50,761 nucleotides of DNA from Akkermansiaceae bacterium (GTDB taxonomy: Bacteria > Verrucomicrobiota > Verrucomicrobiia > Verrucomicrobiales > Akkermansiaceae): NCBI GenBank assembly GCA_015062005.1, contig SUVL01000020.1, positions 1-50,761 on the forward strand, written 5' to 3'. A program made the position numbers and the translations under genes. The notes under the pieces were generated by a model. That model saw only the letters and a list, made by a program, of their open reading frames with translations, did not search any database and was not told the DNA's origin. This document shows, piece by piece, positions 17,285-25,824 of this stretch. Position 1 is the first letter of the stretch, and each line of letters starts with the position of its first letter.

Positions 17285-18967
17285 TTAGTTCTGGGAGGGG
17301 CTCCACTCCTCGGACTGCAGGGCAGCCAGGTTGAAGGCCTGCTCCAGACCCACCATGTCGCCGGCGCGCACGGTCTCGAAGGCGGCGGTCTCGCGACGCA
17401 GCTGCTCGGGATCGTAGTTCACAGCCTTGATGGAAAGACCGATGCGGCGCTCCACCTTGTCGACCTTGATGACGCGGGCCTTGATGGCATCGCCCACCTT
17501 GATGACGTCCTTGACGCGCTCCACGTGCTCCTCGGAAAGCTGGGAGATGTGGATGAGGCCGTCGATATCGCCGTCCAGGTTCACGAAAGCACCGAAGGAA
17601 GCGATCTTGGCCACGGTACCGGAAACGAGGTCGCCCACCTTGAAGCGGCTGTCGATGGATTCCCACGGGTCGGTCTCAAGCTGCTTGATGCCGAGAGACA
17701 CACGCTGGTTCTCCTTGTCGATGTTCAGCACGCGAGCCTCCACCACGTCGCCCTTCTTGAGGACTTCGGAGGGGTGGTTGATCTTGCGGGTCCAGCTCAT
17801 GTCGGACACGTGAATCATGCCGTCAATGCCTTCCTCCAGGGCCACGAAGGCACCGTAGGGAGTAAGGTTACGCACAGCACCGGAGATAACGGTGCCCACG
17901 GGGAAACGCTGCTCGATAGCCTCCCAGGGGTTCTCGTCGAGCTGACGGATACCGAGGGAAATCTTCTGCTCTTCCACGGAGATGTTGAGCACGATGGCCT
18001 CGATCTCCTGGTCCAGGGACAGCACGTCGCTCGGACGGGTGATGCGCTTGGTCCAGCTCAGCTCGGACACGTGCACCAGACCTTCCACACCCTTTTCCAG
18101 CTCCACGAAGGCGCCGTAGGCGAGAAGCTTGGTCACGCGGCCCTTGACCTGGGAACCGATGGGGTACTTGGCCTCGATGTCTGCCCAGGGGTTGTCGGAC
18201 AGCTGCTTGAGACCCAGGGACACGCGCTCCTTGTCGCGATCCACGTCGAGGATGAGAACCTCCAACTCCTGGCCGATGTGAAGCAGCTCGGAGGGGTGGT
18301 TCACACGACCCCAGCTCATGTCGGTGATGTGCAGCAGACCGTCCATGCCGGAGAGGTCCACGAAAGCACCGAAATCGGTGATGTTCTTCACCAGGCCCTT
18401 CACGCGGTCGCCAATAGCCACGGTCTCCAGGAAACGCTGGCGCTGCTCGCTGCGCTCGGCCTCGATGACCTCGCGGCGGGAGAGAACGATGTTCTTGCGC
18501 TCGTCGTTCACCTTCACAATCTTGAATTCGTACACGTTGCCCACGAACTCGTTGAGGTCCTTGGGCGGGATGATGTCCACCTGGGAGCCGGGAAGGAAGG
18601 CTTCCACGCCGACGTTGACCATGAGGCCACCCTTCACGACGCTCTTGACCTTACCCTTGACCAGACCGCCGTCCTTGTAAACGGCCACAATCTTGTCCCA
18701 GTTCTGCTTGTGGGCAGCCTTCTCTTTGGAAAGGACGACGAGACCCTCGTCGTTTTCGAGGCTCTCAAGAAGCACCTCGATCTGATCGCCCACCTCGATT
18801 TCCTCGTCCTCAAACTCGGAAACGGGGATGACACCCTCAGACTTGTAACCAATGTCCACGAGGACGACCTGCGGGCGGATTTCAAGGATGGTACCGTTCA
18901 CGATGTCACCCTTGCGGAAGTTCGGAAGCTTGGAGTTAATCAAAGCCTCCAGTTCAGTGTTGCTCAT
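17285..18967 (-). CDS. rpsA: 30S ribosomal protein S1
   Basis: A 560-residue protein made of six S1 RNA-binding domains. Repeated signatures are VLVDIGYKSEGVIPVSEF, GLMVNVGVEAFLPGSQ, FGAFVDLSGMDGLLHITDMS, YGAFVELEKGVEGLVHVSEL, YGAFVALEEGIDGMIHVSDM and FGAFVNLDGDIDGLIHISQL. S1 unwinds and anchors mRNA on the 30S subunit. That matters for messages with leaders; many messages here may be leaderless. The ATG at 18967 is set by the N-terminal domain. A promoter lies about 100 nt upstream, leaving a long leader that may allow S1 to regulate its own translation, as known in Escherichia coli. Confidence 0.96.
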   Translation of the reverse strand: MSNTELEALINSKLPNFRKGDIVNGTILEIRPQVVLVDIGYKSEGVIPVSEFEDEEIEVGDQIEVLLESLENDEGLVVLSKEKAAHKQNWDKIVAVYKDGGLVKGKVKSVVKGGLMVNVGVEAFLPGSQVDIIPPKDLNEFVGNVYEFKIVKVNDERKNIVLSRREVIEAERSEQRQRFLETVAIGDRVKGLVKNITDFGAFVDLSGMDGLLHITDMSWGRVNHPSELLHIGQELEVLILDVDRDKERVSLGLKQLSDNPWADIEAKYPIGSQVKGRVTKLLAYGAFVELEKGVEGLVHVSELSWTKRITRPSDVLSLDQEIEAIVLNISVEEQKISLGIRQLDENPWEAIEQRFPVGTVISGAVRNLTPYGAFVALEEGIDGMIHVSDMSWTRKINHPSEVLKKGDVVEARVLNIDKENQRVSLGIKQLETDPWESIDSRFKVGDLVSGTVAKIASFGAFVNLDGDIDGLIHISQLSEEHVERVKDVIKVGDAIKARVIKVDKVERRIGLSIKAVNYDPEQLRRETAAFETVRAGDMVGLEQAFNLAALQSEEWSPSQN

Positions 18968-19067
18968 TATAATGTGTTTAGGTTAATGGTTTTCGCACCT
19001 CCTCTATGGCCCCTACCCGGCAGCTCATGAGGCACCTGTATGCCACCGGGGGAAAATGCGGTGCAGC

Positions 19068-19096
19068 ATTTTACTAAATCCCCCCTGCGCAGGCAA
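19068..19096 (-). promoter_or_regulatory. Promoter of rpsA
   Basis: TTGCCT (19096-19091), a 17-bp spacer with a G run, and TAAAAT (19073-19068) on the minus strand. The leader would be about 95 nt. Confidence 0.65.
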
Positions 19097-19149
19097 GCCT
19101 TTTTTCTTGATTTTACGTGATTTTCCACACCTTTTCCACACCTGCCCCA

Positions 19150-19185
19150 AAGATTGAAGGGAAAGAGCCGTTATCTGCCCATATT
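19150..19185 (+). repeat. Dispersed 36-bp repeat, copy 1
   Basis: Matches the complement of 23208-23243 at 35 of 36 positions. Both copies are intergenic, about 4 kb apart, and flank the MauE-like gene, the GH20 pseudogene and glnN. Confidence 0.85.
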
Positions 19186-19308
19186 AAGCACAAAGAAGGG
19201 AAAAAATGCGCTCAGGCAATCATAAACGTCCCCAACGGCAGCAAACCTTCATTCGTTGTTCCATCGACGCCCTGTCTCGGCGTAGTTCCGTAGGAACGAA
19301 GACGGATA

Positions 19309-19379
19309 GCCGCTAACTTTCAATTCGTCAATCGTAAATTGTCAATCGTAAATCCGCGTGTCCCAAATCTTTGGGACAC
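19309..19379 (+). repeat. Dispersed palindrome-bearing repeat, copy 1
   Basis: Begins GCCGCTAACTTTCAATTCG and ends in the 22-bp perfect palindrome at 19358-19379. It recurs inverted at 26129-26184, with an extra 18 bp of ATTGTCAATCGTAA-type sequence in this copy. Confidence 0.8.
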
Positions 19380-19415
19380 GCGTATTGGCGAGCAACCAGA
19401 TTACGGAATTCCTGC

Positions 19416-19445
19416 TTGCAGGCGGGGGCATGAGTGTTGTATACT
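19416..19445 (+). promoter_or_regulatory. Promoter of the MauE-like gene, start-proximal
   Basis: TTGCAG (19416-19421), an 18-bp spacer starting GCGGGGGC, and TATACT (19440-19445). The ATG at 19454 follows after 8 nt. Confidence 0.65.
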
Positions 19446-19453
19446 CATACGCG

Positions 19454-19924
19454 ATGAAGTATAACCGGTTTGTCAACCTGCTGCTCATGGTGCTGCGCAT
19501 TGGTCTGGGCGTTTTCTTTCTGTTCACCGGATTGCAGAAGGTGGCGGGTATGAATGAGATGGTCGATTTTCTGACCCGCAGCCGGATTCTGCCGGCCTTT
19601 TTCTCCTTTCCGCTGGCCTGTCTGGGGCTGTCCATGGAGCTGGTGGTGGCGGTCTGCCTGCTGAGCAAGAAAAGCTACCGCGGCGCTACCGTGTGGGGGC
19701 TGGTCATGTGCAGTGTCTTCCTGCTGTTGTACTTCCAGGGGTGGATGCGGGGACTGGAGCTGAGCTGCAACTGCCTGGGCACCACTCACGCAATAACAGA
19801 CTACCCCTTCGATACCGGCATGCGCCTGTTGCTGCTGGGTGCTATGCTGCTGCTCTTCTGGGATTCCCGCCGGCCGGCGCCCACCTTCATGAAACTACGC
19901 AAATATGAATTTGAAGACTGCTGA
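19454..19924 (+). CDS. MauE/DoxX-like redox-associated membrane protein
   Basis: A 156-residue protein with four predicted membrane segments (about 8-27, 46-66, 75-93 and 122-138). Between segments three and four lies LSCNCLGTTHAITD, resembling the CxCFG loop of MauE-type proteins, which help form disulfides in secreted partners. The substrate is unknown. The start at 19454 agrees with the first membrane segment and with a promoter ending 8 nt upstream. The GH20 pseudogene begins 13 bp downstream, so the pair probably formed one transcript before the second gene decayed. Confidence 0.78.
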   Translation: MKYNRFVNLLLMVLRIGLGVFFLFTGLQKVAGMNEMVDFLTRSRILPAFFSFPLACLGLSMELVVAVCLLSKKSYRGATVWGLVMCSVFLLLYFQGWMRGLELSCNCLGTTHAITDYPFDTGMRLLLLGAMLLLFWDSRRPAPTFMKLRKYEFEDC

Positions 19925-19936
19925 TTCCGCTCCGTT

Positions 19937-20463
19937 ATGCACGGCTCCTTCCTCCTTCGCCTGTTCTGCCTGCTGGCAGCCGGGGCCAGCTTCTGGCTTC
20001 CTGCTGCAGCTGCACCTTCCGCCCCGGTTCATACTCCGGTTTCCCTCATCCCCGCCCCCCGGCAGCTGAGCCAGACCACCGGGTCATCCTCTGCCCCATC
20101 CAGGGCTTCTACTTCAATTTCCCCCAGGGCAAAACGCCTGCGGACGATTTCTACACCGGTCTGAGCGGGTTCGACAACATCGACTGGAAACACGTGCTCG
20201 GGTTCGATACCAGCGTGCCGGGCGATAAAGTCATCGGCCTGCAGGCCAACCTGTGGAGCGAATGCATACCCGACATGCGCAAGCTGGAGTTCATGCTGGT
20301 TCCCCGCATCTGCGCCCTTGCGGAACACGCCTGGATCTACGGCGCCCCCAACCAGCCTCCAGCAGACGATTTCAGCGCCAGGCTCCGCCAGCACATCCCC
20401 TATTTTGATTCCCTGCAACTCAATTTCCGCCAGGAAGACGGCTCACCGAGACACGGGCGCTGA
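19937..20463 (+). pseudogene. Beta-N-acetylhexosaminidase (GH20), internally deleted
   Basis: The first part encodes a signal peptide (MHGSFLLRLFCLLAAGASFW) and the GH20 opening HTPVSLIPAPRQLSQTTG, then runs into a stop at 20163. From about 20084, in another frame, the C-terminal end of a GH20 catalytic domain resumes: GFYFNFPQGKTPADDFYTG, VIGLQANLWSECIPDMRKLE and ALAEHAWIYG, to a stop at 20463. The whole middle of the enzyme, including the catalytic Asp-Glu pair, is absent, so an internal deletion of roughly 1 kb combined with a frame change is the simplest reading. No active hexosaminidase can be made. Confidence 0.85.
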
Positions 20464-20480
20464 ACCGCCCCGTACGCCAT

Positions 20481-20514
20481 GGGCCCGGTTCACCGCACTG
20501 GCAGAACCGGGCCC
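20481..20514. terminator. Hairpin between converging GH20 pseudogene and glnN
   Basis: GGGCCCGGTTC / GAACCGGGCCC, 11-bp perfect stem with a 12-nt loop, between two converging genes. There is no T run, so termination may be weak or factor-dependent. Confidence 0.55.
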
Positions 20515-20537
20515 GGTTGGTGATAAAGCGCTTATAA

Positions 20538-22643
20538 TTACTTGCTGTGGATGTTGAGCATCTCGGCATAAGTGGGCACGGGCCAGAGCTCTGCATCCAC
20601 CATGGTTTCGAGCTTATCCACCACCTCGCGGGCGGCCACCATGGCGGCGCGCATGTGGGCGGGGTTGTTTTCCGCGATGGCGGCGGCCAGGTCAGCAATG
20701 CGTTCGGGCAGCAGGTCATAGAGGGTACCCACAGCCTCGGCCTTGCCGGTGGCGGCCTTCAGCCCGGCGGAAATACCGGAAGCCTGTATGGCAGCTACGG
20801 TGTTGCAGATGCGGGTCATCTGCTCCGCAACGGCGGGCATGTAGATGGTATCGAGCATGTTGAGGCAGGTCTTGGCCTCGATGTCGATGAGCTTCTCGTA
20901 GTTCTCAATCTGAATCTCCTTGCGGGCCAGCAGTTCGGCGTTGGAAAGCACGCCGTATTTCTGCATGAGCTCCAGGGTATCCGGGCGGGAAAGCACCTCC
21001 AGGGCCTCCGGGGTGGACTTGATATTGGGCAGGCCACGGCGCTCAGCCTCGGCAACCCACTCATCGGAGTAGCCGTTGCCATTGAAGATGATGCGGCTGT
21101 GGGCGGTAATCATCTCGGCAATGAGCTTGTGTACTTCCTCCTTGAAAGCGGGGGTTCCGGCCACGGGCTCCAGGCGGGTGGCCACTTCATCCAGCGATTC
21201 AGCCATGATGGTGTTGAGCACGGTCATGGGCCAAGCGCAGGTCTGCGAGGAACCGACACCGCGGAACTCGAACTTATTGCCGGTGAAGGCAAAGGGCGAG
21301 GTGCGGTTGCGGTCGGTGGTATCCTTCGGCAGCTCCGGCAGGGTATCCACGCCGAGCTCCATGGTGGTCTTGGCGCAGGAGGTCTTGGCACCGCCGTGCA
21401 TAATCTGCTCCACGATATCGGTGAGCTCATCGCCCAGGAAGATGCTCATGATGGCTGGCGGAGCCTCGGCCGCACCCAGGCGGTGGTCGTTTCCGGCCTT
21501 GGAGATAGAGGCGCGCAGCAGGTCTGCGTGGCGGTCAATGCACTGAATTACACTGGCCAGGAAGGTGAGGAAGAGCACATTGCTGTGCGGTGTCTTGCCC
21601 GGGGAGAACAGGGAGCCCAGCTCCGGGGTGGAAAGCGACCAGTTGTTGTGCTTGCCGCTGCCGTTCACCGAACTGTACGGCTTCTCATGGAGCAGGCACA
21701 CCAGGTTGAACTTGAGGGCCTGGCGCTCCAGGATATCCATAATCATCACGTTGTGGTCCACGGCCACATTGCAGGGCTCGAACAGCGGGCAGATTTCAAA
21801 CTGACCAGGGGCGGCCTCGTTGTGGCGAGTCTTGGAGGGCACGCCGAGAGCCCACAATGCGTGGTCGACGGAGGTCATGAACTCCAGCACGCGCTCCTTG
21901 ATGGAGCCGAAATAGTGGTCCTCCATCTGCTGGTGCTTGGGCGGCAGGCACCCGAACAGCGTGCGGCCGGTCTCGATAAGGTCCGGACGCTGGATGTACA
22001 GGTCGCGGTCGATGAGGAAGTATTCCTGCTCAGCTCCCAGGTTCGTATCCACCGTGCTGGGGTGCAGGCCGAAGCATTCAAGCACGCGCTTGGTCTGGCG
22101 CCCCACCGCAACCATGGAGCGCAGCAGCGGCGTCTTCTTGTCCAGCGCCTCGCCGGTGTAGGAGCAGAAGGCGGTCGGTATGCAGAGCGTCACCGTATTG
22201 GCCGTGCGCTTGATGAATGCCGGGCTGGTCGGGTCCCATGCCGTGTACCCGCGGGCCTCGAAGGTGGCGCGGATTCCGCCGCTCGGGAAGGAGGAGGCGT
22301 CCGGCTCAGCCTGGATGAGGTTCTTACCGGTGAACTCAAAAATCATGCCGCCCTTGCCATCCGGCTCCACAAAGGAATCATGCTTCTCTGCCGTGGCATC
22401 GGAGAGCGGCTGGAACCAGTGCGTGTAGTGCGTGGCTCCCTTGGAGAGCGCCCACACCTTCATGGCCTGGGCCACTTCATCGGCAATGCCCATATCAAGC
22501 TTACCACCCATCTGGATGGTTTGCATCATCTTCTTGAAGGCACTCTTGGAGAGGTACTTCTCCATGGTCTTGATACCAAAGGTATCGCTTCCGTACAAAG
22601 CCTCAAGGGCTTCCATGGGGTTCTTTGTGCTTTCTTCAGCCAT
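20538..22643 (-). CDS. glnN: Type III glutamine synthetase
   Basis: Makes glutamine from glutamate, ammonia and ATP. At 701 residues it is the size of GSIII, much longer than GSI (about 450-470). Visible GSIII features are THWFQPLSDATAEKHDSF (about 73-90), ATFEARGYTAWDPTSPAF (125-142), NLGAEQEYFLIDRD with the metal-binding glutamates, SVNGSGKHNNWSLST (about 306-320) and HRLGAAEAPPAIMSIFLG. It is monocistronic. GSIII is typical of Bacteroidota, Verrucomicrobiota, cyanobacteria and some clostridia, which supports the taxonomic reading. Confidence 0.96.
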   Translation of the reverse strand: MAEESTKNPMEALEALYGSDTFGIKTMEKYLSKSAFKKMMQTIQMGGKLDMGIADEVAQAMKVWALSKGATHYTHWFQPLSDATAEKHDSFVEPDGKGGMIFEFTGKNLIQAEPDASSFPSGGIRATFEARGYTAWDPTSPAFIKRTANTVTLCIPTAFCSYTGEALDKKTPLLRSMVAVGRQTKRVLECFGLHPSTVDTNLGAEQEYFLIDRDLYIQRPDLIETGRTLFGCLPPKHQQMEDHYFGSIKERVLEFMTSVDHALWALGVPSKTRHNEAAPGQFEICPLFEPCNVAVDHNVMIMDILERQALKFNLVCLLHEKPYSSVNGSGKHNNWSLSTPELGSLFSPGKTPHSNVLFLTFLASVIQCIDRHADLLRASISKAGNDHRLGAAEAPPAIMSIFLGDELTDIVEQIMHGGAKTSCAKTTMELGVDTLPELPKDTTDRNRTSPFAFTGNKFEFRGVGSSQTCAWPMTVLNTIMAESLDEVATRLEPVAGTPAFKEEVHKLIAEMITAHSRIIFNGNGYSDEWVAEAERRGLPNIKSTPEALEVLSRPDTLELMQKYGVLSNAELLARKEIQIENYEKLIDIEAKTCLNMLDTIYMPAVAEQMTRICNTVAAIQASGISAGLKAATGKAEAVGTLYDLLPERIADLAAAIAENNPAHMRAAMVAAREVVDKLETMVDAELWPVPTYAEMLNIHSK

Positions 22644-22815
22644 TGTGGTACACTGGTTGTATCATTCGCGCGGGTATCTCTATACTCCGCGACGCGCTGA
22701 TTTTACAGCTTTTCCACCCACTTGTACAGCAAAATTTCCCGCTGAAAACACCAGGCCACGCTCGCCCCAAAGATTTGGGACACGTGGATTGACGATTTTC
22801 GATTGATAATTGAGA

Positions 22816-23191
22816 ACTTCTAAAAAAACACTTAATTGGAATTTGCGAGCCGCAGGCGAGCGGAAATTTGAGCCCGCAGGGCGGCATAATCATAGCCCAG
22901 CGTGGAGCCGCAACGCGGCGGAACGCTGGGTTTGGAATAAAAAATAACCGGAACCCCGACCAACGTGGAGGGGTGGCAGGGAAGCGCAGCTAAAACACTA
23001 AGCCGAAGCTTCTGCCACCCACTCCGCTACGCTCCGGGGTTCTGATATGTTTTTCATTTTACCCAGCGTTCCGCCGCGTTGCGGCTCCACGCTGGGCTAT
23101 TATTGTGTCGCCCTCTCCGTGGGCTCAGAATTCCTCGGGCTTTCAGCCCGACAAATTCCAATTTGTTGATTCGTTGCGAGTTTTTAGAAGT
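22816..23191. repeat. Nested palindromic element B
   Basis: Bounded by ACTTCTAAAAA (22816-22826) and its complement (23181-23191). Next inside are AATTGGAATTTG-type arms shared with elements A and C. An inner 39-bp arm (22893-22931 and 23061-23099) is a perfect inverted repeat. Inside that is an imperfect arm, GGAACCCCG...GGGTGGCAG against CTGCCACCC...CGGGGTTC. It has no coding capacity and lies between glnN and the ATPase gene. Confidence 0.88.
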
Positions 23192-23207
23192 CCTCTTTAT
23201 CGTACTC

Positions 23208-23243
23208 AATATGGGCAGATAACGGCTCTTTCCCTTCAGTCTT
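23208..23243 (-). repeat. Dispersed 36-bp repeat, copy 2
   Basis: Inverted copy of 19150-19185, 35 of 36 positions identical. Confidence 0.85.
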
Positions 23244-23308
23244 TAGGGTACATGTGCCCGCGCCGGATTGCGCGAACCCCGATGTGAAATATCCGTTCCT
23301 CTTCTACA

Positions 23309-23424
23309 TTTGTGAAATTTTGCAATACCGCTGCGGATTTTCACACTTCTCGCTGCAAAATTTCACACACTTCATGTAATACACTCAAAATAAAATCCGT
23401 GCAACTGTGTCGAAGTTGTGCGGC
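23309..23424 (+). repeat. Left direct repeat of the ATPase cassette
   Basis: About 116 bp, closely similar to 24717-24834 in the same orientation. It contains a 14-bp inverted repeat (TGTGAAATTTTGCA / TGCAAAATTTCACA) and, at its right end, an ACAACT...AGTTG hairpin with a T-rich tail on the minus strand that can terminate the ATPase gene. Confidence 0.85.
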
Positions 23425-23437
23425 AGGCATAGCGCAC

Positions 23438-24676
23438 TCACAGCATAGATATGGGGATGGCGCAATGACCTCCCCCCAGAGGATACACCTGTCTGCTGGT
23501 ACAAAAGATGATGCCCGGCATCAAACGATACTGCCCGACGGGAATTTTGGCGGCATGTCTCAAGTCATCGAGATGGGGTGAAGCACTGCGCTTCACTTCC
23601 AGGGGATAGATACCTCCATTCTGCACAAGCAGGAAATCAACCTTCGCACGACCATTTGCCTCCCGGAAGAAATAAATCTGCGGGCGCCTGCCATTATGGT
23701 TATAACTGCGCAGCAACTGTCCGTATACCCAGGTTTCCAGAATTGCACCGGCAAATGCACTGTTCATCAGGGTCTCAGGGTTATCCCAACCTGCAAGCCA
23801 ACAGCACAGGCCAGTATCGCAAAAATACATCTTGGGGGTTTTGGTAAGTCTCTTGATAGTATTGGTTGCATACGGCTGAAGCAAAGAGATGATACCGGTT
23901 CTTTCAAGAATGGAAATCCACGTCCTTGCTGTATTCGGAGCGATTTCGGCATCGCGCGCCAGATCTGAATACACAAGCTGCTGCCCGGTGCGCATGGCCG
24001 CAGAGCGCATGAATCGCACAAAGGCTGCCCGGTTTCCTACTTGCGCAAGGTCGTTTACATCCCGCTCCAGGTAACTGCGCACGTAGGATTCAAAAAAAAC
24101 ATCCGGCTCCAACTCCGGATCCACCACCAGGGCTGGATACCCACCACGCCAGATGCGGCGGTACAATTCTTCGTTCCCGCACACCGTGCTCTCCTCTATG
24201 CTTTCGGCGGGTTTATCCGGATTGAACACTGAGGCAGAAGCGCCCTTTCCCAAAGCCTCACGCTGAGAAAGGCTGTGCAAGTCCATTATGCCCACACGCC
24301 CGGCCAGGCTCTCACTGATATCTTTCATGAGATAGAGTTGCTGAGAGCCTGTCATCCAATACATGCCCTTCCGCTTTTCCCGGTCCACTCGCATTTTAAT
24401 GGCACGCAGCAAATCAGGCGCATACTGCACCTCACCGATACACAACGGTGCTTCGAAATCATCCAGAAACCCCACCGGGTCTCGCCTTGCCCGGTCGGCC
24501 AGCACAAAATCATCCAGCGCCACATAGCGCATGCCAGGCGGCATCATTGTTTCCAACATGGTTGATTTTCCCACTTGCCGGGCCCCCTGCAACAAAATAC
24601 ACGGGAAGTGAGCAGAAAGATAGGATACCCTTTCTGTTGCCGTGCGGGGATAAAATGCTTTCAAATTCTCACTCAC
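23438..24676 (-). CDS. AAA ATPase of the AAA_14/DUF4143 type
   Basis: A 412-residue protein. The P-loop GARQVGKST lies at about 31-39. The expected Walker B position reads PLCIGEVQYAP (77-87), with glycine where the family usually has aspartate (DEIQ). An ARGONAUTE-like or nuclease domain is not seen; the C-terminal half matches the DUF4143 region (SYLERDVNDLAQVGNRAAF, CDTGLCCWLAG, DFLLVQNGGIYPLEVKRS). The role of this family is uncertain; members are numerous in gut bacteria and often horizontally acquired. The GTG start at 24676 is preferred because a near-consensus promoter ends 6 nt before it; a TTG at 24694 lies inside that promoter. The gene sits between two direct repeats. Confidence 0.8.
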   Translation of the reverse strand: MSENLKAFYPRTATERVSYLSAHFPCILLQGARQVGKSTMLETMMPPGMRYVALDDFVLADRARRDPVGFLDDFEAPLCIGEVQYAPDLLRAIKMRVDREKRKGMYWMTGSQQLYLMKDISESLAGRVGIMDLHSLSQREALGKGASASVFNPDKPAESIEESTVCGNEELYRRIWRGGYPALVVDPELEPDVFFESYVRSYLERDVNDLAQVGNRAAFVRFMRSAAMRTGQQLVYSDLARDAEIAPNTARTWISILERTGIISLLQPYATNTIKRLTKTPKMYFCDTGLCCWLAGWDNPETLMNSAFAGAILETWVYGQLLRSYNHNGRRPQIYFFREANGRAKVDFLLVQNGGIYPLEVKRSASPHLDDLRHAAKIPVGQYRLMPGIIFCTSRQVYPLGGGHCAIPISML

Positions 24677-24682
24677 ACCCGC

Positions 24683-24711
24683 ATTATGAAGCAATTAGAT
24701 TATAATGTCAA
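24683..24711 (-). promoter_or_regulatory. Promoter of the first AAA ATPase gene, start-proximal
   Basis: TTGACA (24711-24706), 17 bp and CATAAT (24688-24683) on the minus strand. A GTG follows after 6 nt, so the message is probably leaderless with a GTG start. Confidence 0.7.
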
Positions 24712-24716
24712 GCACG

Positions 24717-24834
24717 TTTGTGAAATTTTGCAATACCACTGCGGATTTTCACACTTCTCACTGCAAAATTTCACACTCATCATATAATGCACTCAAAGTA
24801 AAAGCCGCGCAACTGTGATAGAGTTGCGCGGCGG
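24717..24834 (+). repeat. Right direct repeat of the ATPase cassette
   Basis: Second copy of the repeat at 23309-23424. Its right end forms the lipA terminator. Confidence 0.85.
24800..24832 (-). terminator. Terminator of lipA
   Basis: GCCGCGCAACT / AGTTGCGCGGC stem with a 7-nt loop, followed on the minus strand by TTTTACTTTG, 27 bp past the lipA stop. Confidence 0.85.
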
Positions 24835-24858
24835 GGGAAACGATACTCTTTCCGGGCT

Positions 24859-25773
24859 TTACTTGCTCGCAAGATATGCATTCATGGCTTCCATGATATC
24901 CAGCTCGGGGCGGAAGGCGGCATCGTGGTGCGAGGAGCGGATGAGCGGGCCACTGGCCACGTGCCGGAAGCCCTTGCCCAGGGCTACCTCGCGCAGCTCG
25001 TCAAACACCTCCGGGCGGATGTAGTCGATGACCGGGAGGTGACGGGGTGAGGGGCGCAGGTACTGGCCCATGGTGAGTACGGTCACGCCATGCTCGCGCA
25101 GGTCATCCATGGTGCGCTCAATCTCCTCGCGCGTCTCACCCAGACCGAGCATGATACCGCTCTTGGTCACCACGCGGCCGGGGGCCATCTCCAGCGCGCG
25201 CTTCAGCATGTGCAGGGAAAGGCGGTACTTCGCGCGGAAACGCACCATGGGGGAAAGGCGCTCCACCGTCTCCAGGTTGTGGTTGAAAATATGCGGAGCG
25301 GCATCCATGACCATGGCCAGGGCCTCCTCGTTGCCGCGGAAGTCGGAGGTGAGCACCTCCAGCACCGTCTGCGGGCTCAGCTCGCGGATGCGGCAGATGA
25401 TTTCCGCCATGTGCGCGGCGCCGCCATCGGCCAGGTCATCGCGTGTGACCATGGTGACCACGGCGTGGTTCAGCTTCATGTGCGCCACGCTCTCGGCAAT
25501 CTTGCGGGGCTCCTCCGGGTCGAGCGGCTTCGGCTTGGCGGTGCGGGTGGCGCAGAAGCCGCAGGCGCGGGTACATACATCGCCGCAGGCCATGAAGGTG
25601 GCCGTGCCGTGGCTCCAGCATTCGCCTCGGTTCGGGCACATGGCTTCCTCACACACGGTCACCAGCCCATTGTCCTTGATGAGGTGCTGCACCTCCTTGA
25701 ACACCCTGCCCTTCGGCAGCTTCACTTTCAGCCAGGCGGGCTTGCGTGCGCTCTGATTCTGTTCGTCTGACAT
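24859..25773 (-). CDS. lipA: Lipoyl synthase
   Basis: Radical-SAM enzyme inserting two sulfur atoms into protein-bound octanoyl groups. The 304-residue protein has both cluster motifs: the auxiliary cluster CEEAMCPNRGECW (C41, C46, C52) and the radical-SAM CTRACGFC (C67, C71, C74). The C-terminal GPLIRSSHHDA, with the serine that ligates the auxiliary cluster, is also present. It is preceded by a small ribbon-helix-helix gene, 51 bp away on the same strand. No lipB or lipoyl-dependent dehydrogenase gene is in the window. Confidence 0.96.
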   Translation of the reverse strand: MSDEQNQSARKPAWLKVKLPKGRVFKEVQHLIKDNGLVTVCEEAMCPNRGECWSHGTATFMACGDVCTRACGFCATRTAKPKPLDPEEPRKIAESVAHMKLNHAVVTMVTRDDLADGGAAHMAEIICRIRELSPQTVLEVLTSDFRGNEEALAMVMDAAPHIFNHNLETVERLSPMVRFRAKYRLSLHMLKRALEMAPGRVVTKSGIMLGLGETREEIERTMDDLREHGVTVLTMGQYLRPSPRHLPVIDYIRPEVFDELREVALGKGFRHVASGPLIRSSHHDAAFRPELDIMEAMNAYLASK

Positions 25774-25824
25774 GGCGGCAGGAGAATGCTACAATTCTAC
25801 CAAATTTGCAAGCCTGAAATGCGC

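Larger units (their letters stand above)
19097..19415. other. Intergenic region carrying dispersed repeats
   Basis: No gene is supported. It holds a 36-bp sequence (19150-19185) repeated inverted at 23208-23243, a stretch at 19309-19339 repeated inverted at 26154-26184, and a perfect palindrome containing CCCAAATCTTTGGG at 19358-19379. Confidence 0.6.
22644..23437. other. Intergenic region with nested palindrome B and dispersed repeats
   Basis: No gene is supported. Contents from left to right: glnN leader, a CCCCAAAGATTTGGGAC palindrome copy (22765-22783), element B (22816-23191), one copy of the 36-bp dispersed repeat (23208-23243) and the left direct repeat of the ATPase cassette (23309-23424). 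Confidence 0.7.

Noticed and set aside
23105..23287. A 60-codon plus-strand frame downstream of element B
   Set aside because: It runs through the right arm of element B and the dispersed 36-bp repeat and shows no protein-like features.
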